Part shown: positions 1 to 6,955 of the stretch, in pieces
How positions within the stretch are numbered: the stretch's first letter is position 1
Layout: each line of letters begins with the position of its first letter
Origin: JBGTLW01 sp041743835
GTDB lineage: Bacteria > Planctomycetota > Phycisphaerae > Phycisphaerales > Phycisphaeraceae
Assembly (NCBI GenBank): GCA_041743835.1
Contig: JBGTLW010000247.1
Span: 1 to 19,049 of the forward strand
DNA length: 19,049 nt
Direction of reading: 5' to 3'
Notes under the pieces: generated by a model
Database searches by the model: none
Told to the model about the DNA's origin: nothing
The model's input: the letters and a program-made list of their open reading frames with translations, nothing else
Translations under genes and position numbers: made by a program

Positions 1-90
1 AGTCGTCGCCCGGCGCGCGGCGACCGTGCCGCCGCCGACCACCACGCAGCGTCGGCCCTCCACATGCAGCATCACCGGCAGGTCAGGCAT
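1..90 (-). CDS. Siroheme synthase / precorrin-2 dehydrogenase, N-terminal fragment (cut by window edge)
   Basis: Only the first 30 codons lie in the window; the gene continues past the left edge. The start ATG is at 90-88. The peptide contains VEGRRCVVVGGGTVAARRA (residues 10-28), the opening strand and dinucleotide-binding loop (GGGxVAxRR) of the CysG N-terminal/Met8p family. That family oxidises precorrin-2 to sirohydrochlorin with NAD+ and may add iron to give siroheme. A second in-frame ATG lies at 72-70. The upstream start is favoured because a TACACT box lies exactly 7 bases before it on the minus strand, as at several other genes here. The gene is divergent from the macro-domain gene, with 56 bp between the starts. 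Whether the full protein also carries a uroporphyrinogen methyltransferase domain cannot be seen. The family call is strong for so short a fragment because the glycine loop and the VEGRRCVVVGGG context are characteristic. Confidence 0.85.
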   Translation of the reverse strand, partial: MPDLPVMLHVEGRRCVVVGGGTVAARRATT

Positions 91-97
91 CCCGGGG

Positions 98-103
98 AGT
101 GTA
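98..103 (-). promoter_or_regulatory. Putative -10 box (TACACT) of siroheme synthase gene, leaderless arrangement
   Basis: On the minus strand TACACT is followed by 7 bases (CCCCGGG) and then the ATG at 90. The 12-mer ccggggagtgta (92-103) recurs exactly upstream of tadA at 3570-3581. No clear -35 hexamer and no Shine-Dalgarno sequence are visible. A -10 box this close to the start codon implies a transcript starting at or beside the ATG. Confidence 0.6.
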
Positions 104-133
104 TCGCGCCGCGTCGGCCGGGCCACGCCCAGC

Positions 134-139
134 TACACT
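134..139 (+). promoter_or_regulatory. Putative -10 box (TACACT) of macro-domain gene, leaderless arrangement
   Basis: TACACT, then 7 bases (TAAAGCC), then ATG at 147. It mirrors the minus-strand box at 98-103, so the two divergent genes share a 56-bp control region. No recognisable TTGACA-like -35 and no Shine-Dalgarno sequence are seen. Confidence 0.6.
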
Positions 140-146
140 TAAAGCC

Positions 147-785
147 ATGAGCGATGTCATGCCGCAGGACGTGATCGAGCGTATCCACCTCATCGTCGGG
201 GACATCAGCGATCCGCCAGCCGAGTTGAGGGTCGATTGCATCGTCAATGCCGCGAACGAATCGCTGCTGGGCGGCGGCGGGGTGGACGGGGCGATCCATC
301 GTGCTGCGGGGCCACGCCTGCTCGAACACAACCGCACGCTCGGGGGTTGCCCCACCGGGCTGGCGAAGATCACCCCCGCGTTCGACCTCGAATCCGCGGG
401 CATCCGTCACCTGATCCACACCGTCGGCCCCGTGTGGTCGGGCAAGCGAGACACCGGCGTCCCCGGAGCGCCGGGCGACGACTCGGCTTCGCTGGGCAAC
501 ACACACGAGGATGTGCTGCTCGCATCCTGCTATACCCAGTGCCTGAGCCTGTGTGTGAAGCACGCGGTGCGGTGCGTCGCCTTCCCAGCCATTTCAACCG
601 GGGTGTACCGGTTCCCCAAGCAGCGGGCAGCGAAGATTGCATTCGGGCACATCCACGGCCACCTCGCCCGCCACGACACGCCGCACCGTGTGGTCATCTG
701 CGTGTACTCAGAGGAAGACGCGCGGGTGTATCAGGATGTCATCGACACCCGCGCCGCGTGGATGCTCGGCCGAAGGCGGGCGTAG
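147..785 (+). CDS. Macro-domain ADP-ribose hydrolase / O-acetyl-ADP-ribose deacetylase-like protein
   Basis: This 212-residue protein has a single macro domain of the MacroD/YmdB type. Visible signatures are the adenine-binding VGDI near residues 12-15, NAAN at 34-37, the diphosphate-binding run LLGGGGVDGAIH at 40-51, HTVGPVW at 91-97 and the second loop FPAISTGVY at 146-154. Family members remove ADP-ribose from proteins or nucleic acids, or deacetylate O-acetyl-ADP-ribose, in the cytosol. Compared with E. coli YmdB there is a polar, Gly/Asp-rich insertion of about 20 residues after HTVGPVW (about 98-120). The start was set at 147 rather than the in-frame ATG at 99, because the extra 16 codons cover the promoter-like TACACT and carry no family sequence. 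It is divergent from siroheme synthase and 66 bp upstream of recG. Its physiological substrate cannot be inferred from the neighbours. Confidence 0.9.
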   Translation: MSDVMPQDVIERIHLIVGDISDPPAELRVDCIVNAANESLLGGGGVDGAIHRAAGPRLLEHNRTLGGCPTGLAKITPAFDLESAGIRHLIHTVGPVWSGKRDTGVPGAPGDDSASLGNTHEDVLLASCYTQCLSLCVKHAVRCVAFPAISTGVYRFPKQRAAKIAFGHIHGHLARHDTPHRVVICVYSEEDARVYQDVIDTRAAWMLGRRRA

Positions 786-839
786 GCGGGGTAGGGCCTG
801 TGCCGCATCAGCGGCGTCGTGCCCCAGCCGCTGGGGGAG

Positions 840-845
840 TAAACT
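840..845 (+). promoter_or_regulatory. Putative -10 box (TAAACT) of recG, leaderless arrangement
   Basis: TAAACT ends 6 bases before the ATG at 852 (3 bases before the overlapping GTG at 849). The spacing matches the TACACT boxes of neighbouring genes. No Shine-Dalgarno sequence precedes the start. It lies in the 66-bp gap after the macro-domain gene, so recG probably has its own promoter. Confidence 0.5.
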
Positions 846-848
846 CAC

Positions 849-3095
849 GTGATGACCCGTGGCGATGCGAGCCCGAAACAAACCCCTGCCCATCCACCCG
901 CCCCGGCTGAAGGCTTGGCGGGGGAAGCACCCGCATCGCCTGTCATCCAGTTGACCACGCCTATGTTGGAAGTGCCCGGCGTGGGCAAGGCTCGCGCCAA
1001 GCGGTTGGCACGGCTGGACATCCATCAGGTCAGCCACCTGCTGCGTCACTACCCGATGCGCTACGAGCGGGAGGCGGCGGAATCGACCATCAAGAGGTTG
1101 CAGGTCGGTTCGATTGGGTCGGCACGCGGGACGCTGGACCGCTGCCGGTGGGTCGGCTCGCCGGTGGGCCGGGGCAGGGGCCGATTCGAGGCCACGCTCC
1201 GTGACGACACGGGCACGCTGAGCCTCACGTGGTTCAATGCCGCGTACCTGCGCGAGCGCCTCCACCCCGGTGCCTTCGTCCGGGTGCAAGGCAAGGTCGC
1301 GGTGTTTAATGACTATCTGCAGATGGCCAACCCGAAGTGGGAAGTACTGGCGAGCATGGATGAGGCCAGCGAGCGGGGTGATCGGCTGCGCCCGGTGTAC
1401 CCCGCGACGGAGGACCTGCCCTCGCCGCAGATCGAGCGGCTGATGGCGCACGTCTTGCCGATCGTCGCGGCGCAGATCCCCGACCCGCTGCCGCCGGACC
1501 TGCTCAAGCATCACGCGATGCCGTCGCTTGGCGAGGCGTTCCGCATGATCCACCTGCCCGACGAGGAGGACGAGCACAAGTCTGCGCGTCGCCGGCTGGC
1601 CTACAACGAATTGCTGCTGCTCCAGATCGGCATCGCGATGAAGCGGGCCTATGTCGAGCGGAAGATGTCGGCCCAGGCGCTGCCCCACAACGCCGCGATC
1701 GACCAGCACATCCGCGCGCGGTTTCCCTTCCCGCTGACCGACTCGCAGGCTCAGGTGATCAAGCAGATCGCTGAGGACTTGCAGAAGTCGCGCCCGATGA
1801 ATCGGCTGCTTCAGGGTGATGTCGGCTCGGGAAAGACCGTGGTAGCGTTGTATGCCATGCTCGTGGCGGTGGCGGCCCGCAAGCAGGCGGCGCTCATGGC
1901 CCCGACAGAACTGCTGGCCGAGCAGCACTACCAATCCATCACGCGCATGCTCGAAGGCTCGAGCGTCCGCGTAGCGCTACTCACCGGGGGTCAGAGCGCG
2001 GCAGGCACTTTGCAGCGCAAAGCCCTGCTGCGGCAGATCGCGGAAGGTGAGGTGGACCTTGTCGTGGGCACACAGGCACTGGTCGCCAGCTCGGGCAGCG
2101 GGGGGGAGGGTGTGCGCTTTGCTGACCTTGCCGTGGCGGTGATCGACGAGCAGCACCGCTTTGGTGTGATGCAGCGAGCCGCGTTCCGGCCCGGCGATGG
2201 GGCAGCGAGGCGGGACGACGCCGGCCGCATCATCACACCGCACCACCTGCTGATGACCGCGACCCCGATCCCGCGCACCCTGTCACTGACGATCTTTGGC
2301 GACCTGGAGGTGTCCACCATCCGCGGGCTCCCGCCCGGCCGGACACCGATCGAGAGCCGTGTCGTCGGGGAAGACAAGGCTGACGACGTGTACAGCTACC
2401 TGCGCAAGCGTCTGGCGCGCGGGGAGCAGGCCTACGTCGTGGTGCCCGCCATCGACGAGCAGGGCAACGCCACCGCCAAGCAGCTCAAGTCTGTCACCGA
2501 GCACGTGAAGCACCTCAAGGACAAGTTCCTTGATGGATTCGAGGTTGCCGCAGTGCATGGCCGACTCAAGCGCGAATCCCGAGAGCGCATCATGCGCCGC
2601 TTCCGCGAGGGCAAGACCCACGTGCTGGTCGCGACGACTGTGATCGAGGTCGGGGTGGATGTCGCCAACGCGACGGTGATGGTCATCGAGCACGCCGAGC
2701 GCTTCGGCCTGGCGCAGTTGCACCAGCTCCGCGGGCGGGTGGGGCGCGGGGCGACCGGTCGGCGGAGCCTGTGCGTGTTCATTGCCGAGCCGACCACCGA
2801 CGACGCGATCCAACGGCTGGAGGCGATCGGATCGACCGGCGACGGGTTCAAGATCGCTGAACGCGACCTGGAAATCCGCGGCATGGGTGAGTTCTTCGGC
2901 ACGCGGCAGCACGGCCTGCCCCCGCTGCGCATCGCACGCATCCCCGAGGACATGGACCTGCTCAAGCTCGCCCGGAGGGACGCCATCGCCATGATCGACC
3001 ACGACCCCACGCTCGATAAGCCCGAGCACAGTCTGCTCAAACGCGTGCTGCTGAATCAGTACGGCATCGCGCTGGGCATCGTGGATGTGGGATGA
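849..3095 (+). CDS. recG: ATP-dependent DNA helicase RecG
   Basis: RecG unwinds and remodels stalled replication forks and Holliday junctions in the cytosol. The protein has 748 residues, slightly long for the family (about 690). The N-terminal 35 residues are Ala/Pro-rich and probably disordered. The wedge/OB region begins at PGVGKARAKRLARL (about 43-56). Helicase motifs follow in order: Walker A GDVGSGKT at 323-330, motif II DEQH at 433-436 (the RecG form DEQHRFG), motif III TATPIPRT at 470-477, ATTVIEVGVDV in motif V, and RGRVGRG (motif VI) at 628-634. The C-terminal FGTRQHGLPPLRIA element is typical of RecG. GTG at 849 and ATG at 852 overlap in frame. ATG 852 is the likelier start because it stands 6 bases after the TAAACT box. 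An internal ATG at 963 just precedes the conserved region but has no supporting signal. recG ends 14 bp from the convergent tadA stop codon. Confidence 0.97.
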   Translation: MMTRGDASPKQTPAHPPAPAEGLAGEAPASPVIQLTTPMLEVPGVGKARAKRLARLDIHQVSHLLRHYPMRYEREAAESTIKRLQVGSIGSARGTLDRCRWVGSPVGRGRGRFEATLRDDTGTLSLTWFNAAYLRERLHPGAFVRVQGKVAVFNDYLQMANPKWEVLASMDEASERGDRLRPVYPATEDLPSPQIERLMAHVLPIVAAQIPDPLPPDLLKHHAMPSLGEAFRMIHLPDEEDEHKSARRRLAYNELLLLQIGIAMKRAYVERKMSAQALPHNAAIDQHIRARFPFPLTDSQAQVIKQIAEDLQKSRPMNRLLQGDVGSGKTVVALYAMLVAVAARKQAALMAPTELLAEQHYQSITRMLEGSSVRVALLTGGQSAAGTLQRKALLRQIAEGEVDLVVGTQALVASSGSGGEGVRFADLAVAVIDEQHRFGVMQRAAFRPGDGAARRDDAGRIITPHHLLMTATPIPRTLSLTIFGDLEVSTIRGLPPGRTPIESRVVGEDKADDVYSYLRKRLARGEQAYVVVPAIDEQGNATAKQLKSVTEHVKHLKDKFLDGFEVAAVHGRLKRESRERIMRRFREGKTHVLVATTVIEVGVDVANATVMVIEHAERFGLAQLHQLRGRVGRGATGRRSLCVFIAEPTTDDAIQRLEAIGSTGDGFKIAERDLEIRGMGEFFGTRQHGLPPLRIARIPEDMDLLKLARRDAIAMIDHDPTLDKPEHSLLKRVLLNQYGIALGIVDVG

Positions 3096-3109
3096 TTCGA
3101 TGGCGGGCT

Positions 3110-3568
3110 TCACCGGCGGGCGCGGAAGAATGCGCGCAGCACTTCTGCGCTTTCGTCTGCGAGCACGCCGGGGATGACTTCGAGCCGGTGGTTGAATCGC
3201 GGGTCGGTACACAGCGCGTGCAGTGATGAGACGCAGCCCATCTTCGGGTCGTCGGCCCCGTACACCAGGCGAGGAACCCGGCTGTTCACAAGCGCCCCCG
3301 CGCACATCGGGCATGGTTCCAGCGTCACCGCCAGAGTGCAGTCCACCAGACGCCACGAGCCGACACGCTTGGCAGCGGCACGCAGCGCGATCACCTCGGC
3401 GTGCGCGGTGGGGTCCTGCTCGGTCTCGCGGAGGTTGTGTGCCTCGCCAAGGATGTCCTGTCCGCGATAGACCACCGCCCCCACGGGCACCTCACCCATC
3501 GCGGCTGCTTGCGTGGCCAAGGCCAGCGCGCGCCGCATCATCGTGATGTCGGTGTCATGGGGGGTCAT
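3110..3568 (-). CDS. tadA: tRNA-specific adenosine deaminase TadA
   Basis: TadA deaminates A34 to inosine in the anticodon wobble position of tRNA-Arg(ACG). The 152-residue product has the full zinc-dependent cytidine/deoxycytidylate deaminase signature: HAE at 56-58 (zinc-binding His and proton-shuttling Glu) and PCPMC at 85-89 (two zinc-binding Cys). The length and the N-terminal MMRRALALA helix fit the family. GEVPVGAVV (25-33) and GSWRLVDCTLAVTLEPCPMC are typical TadA context, favouring tRNA over guanine or cytosine deaminases. The start ATG at 3568-3566 is 7 bases after a minus-strand TACACT box. The gene is convergent with recG and divergent from the glycerate kinase gene (62 bp between start codons). 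Confidence 0.95.
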   Translation of the reverse strand: MTPHDTDITMMRRALALATQAAAMGEVPVGAVVYRGQDILGEAHNLRETEQDPTAHAEVIALRAAAKRVGSWRLVDCTLAVTLEPCPMCAGALVNSRVPRLVYGADDPKMGCVSSLHALCTDPRFNHRLEVIPGVLADESAEVLRAFFRARR

Positions 3569-3575
3569 GCCGGGG

Positions 3576-3581
3576 AGTGTA
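3576..3581 (-). promoter_or_regulatory. Putative -10 box (TACACT) of tadA, leaderless arrangement
   Basis: On the minus strand TACACT is followed by CCCCGGC and the tadA ATG. A weak TTGGCG-like -35 lies 15 bases upstream. The sequence ccggggagtgta (3570-3581, plus strand) is identical to that at 92-103. Confidence 0.6.
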
Positions 3582-3618
3582 GCCGGAAGCGGCGAGCGCC
3601 AACCGCCCGAGCGGGGGG

Positions 3619-3624
3619 TACACT
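3619..3624 (+). promoter_or_regulatory. Putative -10 box (TACACT) of glycerate kinase gene, leaderless arrangement
   Basis: TACACT, then 6 bases (GCGGCC), then ATG at 3631. It faces the tadA box across 37 bp. No Shine-Dalgarno sequence and no convincing -35 are visible. Confidence 0.6.
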
Positions 3625-3630
3625 GCGGCC

Positions 3631-4746
3631 ATGCGGGTGATCTGCGCGCCGGATAGTTTTAAGGAATCGATGTCCGCCATGGTTGCGGCCGAGGCGATGG
3701 CGGCCGGTGTCCGCAGTGCTGTGCCCGACGCGGTGTGCGAGGTGTGCCCGGTTTCCGATGGGGGTGAAGGCTTCGTCGAGGCGATGTGCGCAGCGGCGGG
3801 GGGTCGGCGCGTTACCTCACGTGTCGCCGGCCCGCTTGGTGTGCCGGTCGATGCGTTGTGGGCGCATTTGCGGGATGGCACGGCTGTGATCGAGATGGCG
3901 GCCGCGTCTGGGCTGGAGCTTTTGCCACGGGACCAGCGCGACCCGACGCGCACCACGACCTACGGCACGGGCGAACTGATCCGGGCCGCGTTGGATGCCG
4001 GGGCCGGCCGTGTGCTGGTTGGTATCGGTGGGAGTGCGACGTGTGACGGCGGAGCGGGCATGGCCCAGGCGCTGGGTGTCCGTTTCATTGATGACGCGGG
4101 CAGGGCACTCACCGAGCCGCTTGCTGGCGGCGAGTTGCACCGCATCGCGGCGGTGGACCTGAGCGGGCGCGACAAGCGACTCAAGCCCGGCGTGGTCTGC
4201 GTGGCGTGCGATGTGACCAATCCGCTCACCGGGCCGCGCGGCTCGGCCCGAGTGTATGGCCCACAGAAGGGCGCCACACCGATGCAGGTCACGCAACTGG
4301 ACGCGGCCCTGACGCACCTTGCCAAGGTCATGGATGCTGAGGTTGACACGCCCGGCTTCGGCGCCGCGGGCGGGATGGGCTTTGGGTTAGTGACGTTGCT
4401 TGGTGCGCGGCTTGAGCGGGGCGTTGAACTGGTGCTCGATGCCATCGGTTTTGCGGCGCGGGTGCGTGGGGCTGACCTGTGCCTCACCGGGGAGGGTCGG
4501 CTCGACGGCCAGTCTCTGTCAGGCAAAACCGTGCTGGGCGTCGCACGTTTGGCCGCGGCGTCCGGTGTGCGGACATTCGCGCTGGTCGGGTCGGTGGGCG
4601 ATGGGGCGGACGCGTGCCTTTCTGCGGGGTTGTCGGGCTATCGCGTGATTGGCAAGGGCCTGGCTCCGGCCGAGTCCATGCGACGCGGCGCGGAACTCAT
4701 GGCCACGGCCGCGGCAAACCTGCTGGCTGAGTTGCGCGATTCGTAG
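3631..4746 (+). CDS. Glycerate kinase, GarK/GlxK family
   Basis: This 371-residue cytosolic enzyme belongs to the bacterial glycerate kinase family (Gly_kinase, GarK/GlxK type). It phosphorylates D-glycerate with ATP, usually yielding 2-phosphoglycerate, and feeds glycolysis from glycerate or glyoxylate catabolism. Signatures visible are APDSFKES at 6-13, VSDGGEGF near 48-55, GIGGSATCDGGAGM at 131-144, GAAGGMGFG at 244-252 and LTGEGRLDGQSLSGKT at 285-300. Length is close to the usual 375-385 residues and no key motif is missing. The ATG at 3631 aligns with the conserved family N-terminus and lies 6 bases from a TACACT box. No other glycerate pathway gene is nearby, so it seems to be a single-gene unit. 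Its stop is 57 bp from that of the convergent lipoprotein gene. Confidence 0.95.
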   Translation: MRVICAPDSFKESMSAMVAAEAMAAGVRSAVPDAVCEVCPVSDGGEGFVEAMCAAAGGRRVTSRVAGPLGVPVDALWAHLRDGTAVIEMAAASGLELLPRDQRDPTRTTTYGTGELIRAALDAGAGRVLVGIGGSATCDGGAGMAQALGVRFIDDAGRALTEPLAGGELHRIAAVDLSGRDKRLKPGVVCVACDVTNPLTGPRGSARVYGPQKGATPMQVTQLDAALTHLAKVMDAEVDTPGFGAAGGMGFGLVTLLGARLERGVELVLDAIGFAARVRGADLCLTGEGRLDGQSLSGKTVLGVARLAAASGVRTFALVGSVGDGADACLSAGLSGYRVIGKGLAPAESMRRGAELMATAAANLLAELRDS

Positions 4747-4803
4747 CGTCTGTGCCTATGTCGGCCGGTCTGGTGTGCGGATAATCCTCAGGACACGGCC
4801 CGT

Positions 4804-5214
4804 TCACTGAACCCAGTGCAGGATCACCCACTGGTCTGGATCAACAGTACCCCCGAGGATGGCAAAGCCGGTTGGTGATTCATCGTGGTCGATGATGCTC
4901 CACGCGTGAGGCTCGGCCCGCCAACCGTTGAACTCCACGAGGACAGCGTCCAAATAGATGGACGGCCCGTCGATGCGCCACGCCCCGGTCTGCACAAGAG
5001 TTTGAGAGGGCATCACCACGGTCTGCTCGAAGGACAGGTCTGGATTGAGCACCAGCGTGACCCGGTTGTTGCCAGTGGATGCGCGGTAGGACCACGTCCC
5101 CGCCAAGTCGTTGGTCGCCACCGCACGCGAGGTCGGCGGCGGACCGAAGTAGCTGCCGCATCCGACCCACATCGAGAGAGCCAAGACCAATGGGAGCCAT
5201 CGCATTTTCATCAC
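4804..5214 (-). CDS. Predicted small lipoprotein of unknown function
   Basis: The 136-residue product starts with a short positively charged segment and a hydrophobic stretch (LPLVLALSMWVG), followed by Cys19. This looks like a lipoprotein signal, although Trp at -3 makes the lipobox weak. No Asp follows the Cys, so outer-membrane sorting is more likely than inner. The mature part is small and beta-rich: LAGTWSYRAS, then RVTLVLNPDLSFEQTVVM, then GAWRIDGPSIYLD. That pattern of LxGTW, a strand with NPDxSF, and a W-x-I-x-G strand recalls small lipocalin-like lipoproteins, but the match is too general for a function. The start is either GTG at 5214 or the adjoining ATG at 5211; an ATG at 5205 is also possible. 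No clear promoter box is seen. It is divergent from the solute-binding protein gene. Confidence 0.75.
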   Translation of the reverse strand: MMKMRWLPLVLALSMWVGCGSYFGPPPTSRAVATNDLAGTWSYRASTGNNRVTLVLNPDLSFEQTVVMPSQTLVQTGAWRIDGPSIYLDAVLVEFNGWRAEPHAWSIIDHDESPTGFAILGGTVDPDQWVILHWVQ

Positions 5215-5335
5215 AGGCCAATCTGCTTATCGTGCCGCGAGCAGTGCATGGCGGGATTAGACCAGAAGGCGCTTCACGGTGCTCGAAAATCGGTTAAGCC
5301 TGCGCTAAAGCCGGCATGTCGTTATCCTCATTATC
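5215..5335. other. Divergent intergenic region between lipoprotein and solute-binding protein genes
   Basis: This 121-bp stretch is the longest non-coding gap in the window. It holds a TATCCT box close to the plus-strand start at 5336. On the minus side there are only weak AT-richer candidates (GATAAG or CAGATT) before the lipoprotein start. No small ORF, hairpin with a T-run or riboswitch-like fold was recognised. Confidence 0.5.
5323..5328 (+). promoter_or_regulatory. Putative -10 box (TATCCT) of solute-binding protein gene
   Basis: TATCCT is followed by 7 bases (CATTATC) and ATG at 5336, the same geometry as the TACACT-N6/7-ATG boxes upstream of the housekeeping genes. No Shine-Dalgarno sequence is present, and the -35 region is not recognisable. 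Confidence 0.45.
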
Positions 5336-6895
5336 ATGCGTGAACACCTACCCAAGCTGGTCATCGCCACGCTGCTGGTCCTCATCGTGGTTGTCCCCCT
5401 GCTGATGCGCGGTGGGGAGGAGTCCGTGGCGGTGAGTTTTGATGGCCCGGCTGAGAAGCTCATCCTCTACACCCCGCACAACGAGCAGATCCGCTACGAG
5501 ATCGCGGCGGGGTTCAATCGTTACCGCGCGGCCAACGGCCTTTCCCCGGTGGTCTTCGATTGGCGCACGTCCGGCGGCACCAGCGACCTCCGCAAGCAGG
5601 TGCTTAGCCAATACGAAGCGCTGGTGCGGGATGTCAGCACTGCGGCTGAGGCGCAGGTGGCGGTGGATCGGGGCATCGGTGCGGATGTGTTCTTTGGCGG
5701 GGGCGAGTTCGAGCACAACATGCTGATCGGTGGCATTGAAGTCGAGAAGCAGAAGGTCGCGGTGGTGCGTCCGGTCGCGCTGCCGCCGGGCCTGCTGGAG
5801 GAGGCGTTTCCAGAGCCGACGATCGGCGGGGAGAAGCTCTACCACCCGGACCTGCTGTGGATCGGCACCACGCTGTCGAGCTTCGGCATCGTGTACAACC
5901 GCGACCTATTGACGATGCGGCAGTTGCCCGAGCCATTGACCTGGGCGGTGTTGGCCGACCCGCGATACTTCGGTGATGTCGCGCTGGCGGACCCCGGTCA
6001 TTCGGGCTCGATCGCGGTGACGTATGAAACGATCGTGAAGCGCGAGGGTTGGACGGAGGGCTGGGCGCTCTTGCGTCGCACGTTCGGCAACGCGCGTTAC
6101 TTCTCATCGTCCGCCTCGAAGGTGCCTGTCGATGTCTCGACCGGCGAAGCCGCAGCGGGGATGTGCATCGACTTCTATGGGCGGTTCCAGGCGGGCGCTA
6201 TCGCCAACGCGGATGGCTCCTCGCGCGTGGGTTATGCCGACCCGATCGGGATGACCGCGACGACAGCCGACCCGATCTCCATCCTCCGCGGTGCGCCGCA
6301 CGGTGCGCTGGCGGATGAGTTCGTGGCGTGGTGCCTGTCGGTCGATGCCCAGCGGCTGTGGCAGTACCGCGCTGGCGTGGAGGGCGGGCCGGTGCGATAT
6401 GAGTTGCGACGCCAGCCGATCCGCACGGACCTGTTTACCGATGAGCACCGCGCGCATTTCACCGACCCGGAGATCGACCCCTTCGGGCAGGCCGTGCCGA
6501 TGCCCCCCGGCATCCCCAGTTACTACAGCTTCGTCGCGCCCATCGCCCACGCGATCGCGATCGACAGCCACGACCTGCTCAAGGCCGCATGGTCCGCGAT
6601 CATCGAGGCTGGGCCCGATCACCCGCAGTACGGCCAGATGCTGGCTTTGTTTGACGCGATGCCTGAAGAATTGGTGATACCCTGGCCGGACGAGCAGATC
6701 GCGGCTAACTGGCACAGCATCCTCAGCGACCCGACTCACGCCCGTCACGCGGAGGTGGCCAGCACCCTCGCGGCATTCCGCGCGACGCTGCGCAAGCGGT
6801 GGACCACGAAGGACGATGAGCTTGCGGATCGGCTGGCGTGGACGGCGTTTTTTGCGGATAACTACCGCCAGATCGTGAGATTGGCCTCACGATAG
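5336..6895 (+). CDS. Membrane-anchored extracellular solute-binding protein (ABC-type, iron-binding-like family)
   Basis: This 519-residue protein has one N-terminal hydrophobic helix (about residues 8-24) followed by LLMRGGEES. There is no Cys lipobox and no obvious signal peptidase I site, so it is probably tethered to the inner membrane facing the periplasm. The body matches the family-1 solute-binding fold of the Fe3+-binding FutA/AfuA group. LILYTPHNEQI begins the first lobe, GIGADVFFGGGEFEHN is the DVFF-type segment, GIVYNRDLL is the hinge motif, and ALADPGHSGS follows. The C-terminal ~100 residues extend past the usual 330-360-residue fold and look helical. No permease or ATPase gene adjoins it, so the ligand and transport partner are unknown. 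The start at 5336 is 7 bases from a TATCCT box. A distant role as a sensor or ligand scavenger is possible but unsupported. Confidence 0.85.
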   Translation: MREHLPKLVIATLLVLIVVVPLLMRGGEESVAVSFDGPAEKLILYTPHNEQIRYEIAAGFNRYRAANGLSPVVFDWRTSGGTSDLRKQVLSQYEALVRDVSTAAEAQVAVDRGIGADVFFGGGEFEHNMLIGGIEVEKQKVAVVRPVALPPGLLEEAFPEPTIGGEKLYHPDLLWIGTTLSSFGIVYNRDLLTMRQLPEPLTWAVLADPRYFGDVALADPGHSGSIAVTYETIVKREGWTEGWALLRRTFGNARYFSSSASKVPVDVSTGEAAAGMCIDFYGRFQAGAIANADGSSRVGYADPIGMTATTADPISILRGAPHGALADEFVAWCLSVDAQRLWQYRAGVEGGPVRYELRRQPIRTDLFTDEHRAHFTDPEIDPFGQAVPMPPGIPSYYSFVAPIAHAIAIDSHDLLKAAWSAIIEAGPDHPQYGQMLALFDAMPEELVIPWPDEQIAANWHSILSDPTHARHAEVASTLAAFRATLRKRWTTKDDELADRLAWTAFFADNYRQIVRLASR

Positions 6896-6918
6896 GTGGA
6901 GATTTAGCTTGGGTCATT

Positions 6919-6947
6919 CGCGTAACCCACCGGTCCTATGCCACAAT
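6919..6947 (+). promoter_or_regulatory. Putative promoter/operator of NPCBM gene (CGCGTAACCCACCG element plus CACAAT box)
   Basis: CGCGTAACCCACCG (6919-6932) is followed, 23 bases after its first base, by CACAATA (6942-6948), which lies 8 bases before the ATG at 6956. The same 14-mer, with a CAATA at the same offset, precedes the operon starting at 9241. The element may be a -35/activator site for a shared regulator or sigma factor. Confidence 0.45.
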
Positions 6948-6955
6948 AGCGGGTT

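Noticed and set aside
99..146. Upstream extension of the macro-domain protein to ATG 99
   Set aside because: The 16 extra codons overlap the promoter-like TACACT at 134-139 and carry no macro-domain sequence.
708..1934. 408-codon open frame on the minus strand
   Set aside because: It lies opposite recG, whose helicase motifs are intact. The translation is Arg/His/Asp-rich low-complexity with no family motif, typical of an antisense shadow in high-GC DNA.
2283..3356. 357-codon open frame on the minus strand
   Set aside because: It runs across the 3' half of recG and into tadA in another frame. Both real genes have complete motifs; this frame has none.
4747..4803. Possible bidirectional terminator between the convergent glycerate kinase and lipoprotein genes
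   Set aside because: Only a short GGAT-A-ATCC inverted repeat is present, with no GC-rich stem and no T-run, so an intrinsic terminator cannot be supported.
6910..6955. Inverted repeats TGGGT/ACCCA and AACCC/GGGTT around the NPCBM promoter
   Set aside because: Stems are only 5 bp with long loops, and they are not present at the sister element at 9189, so they are probably chance.
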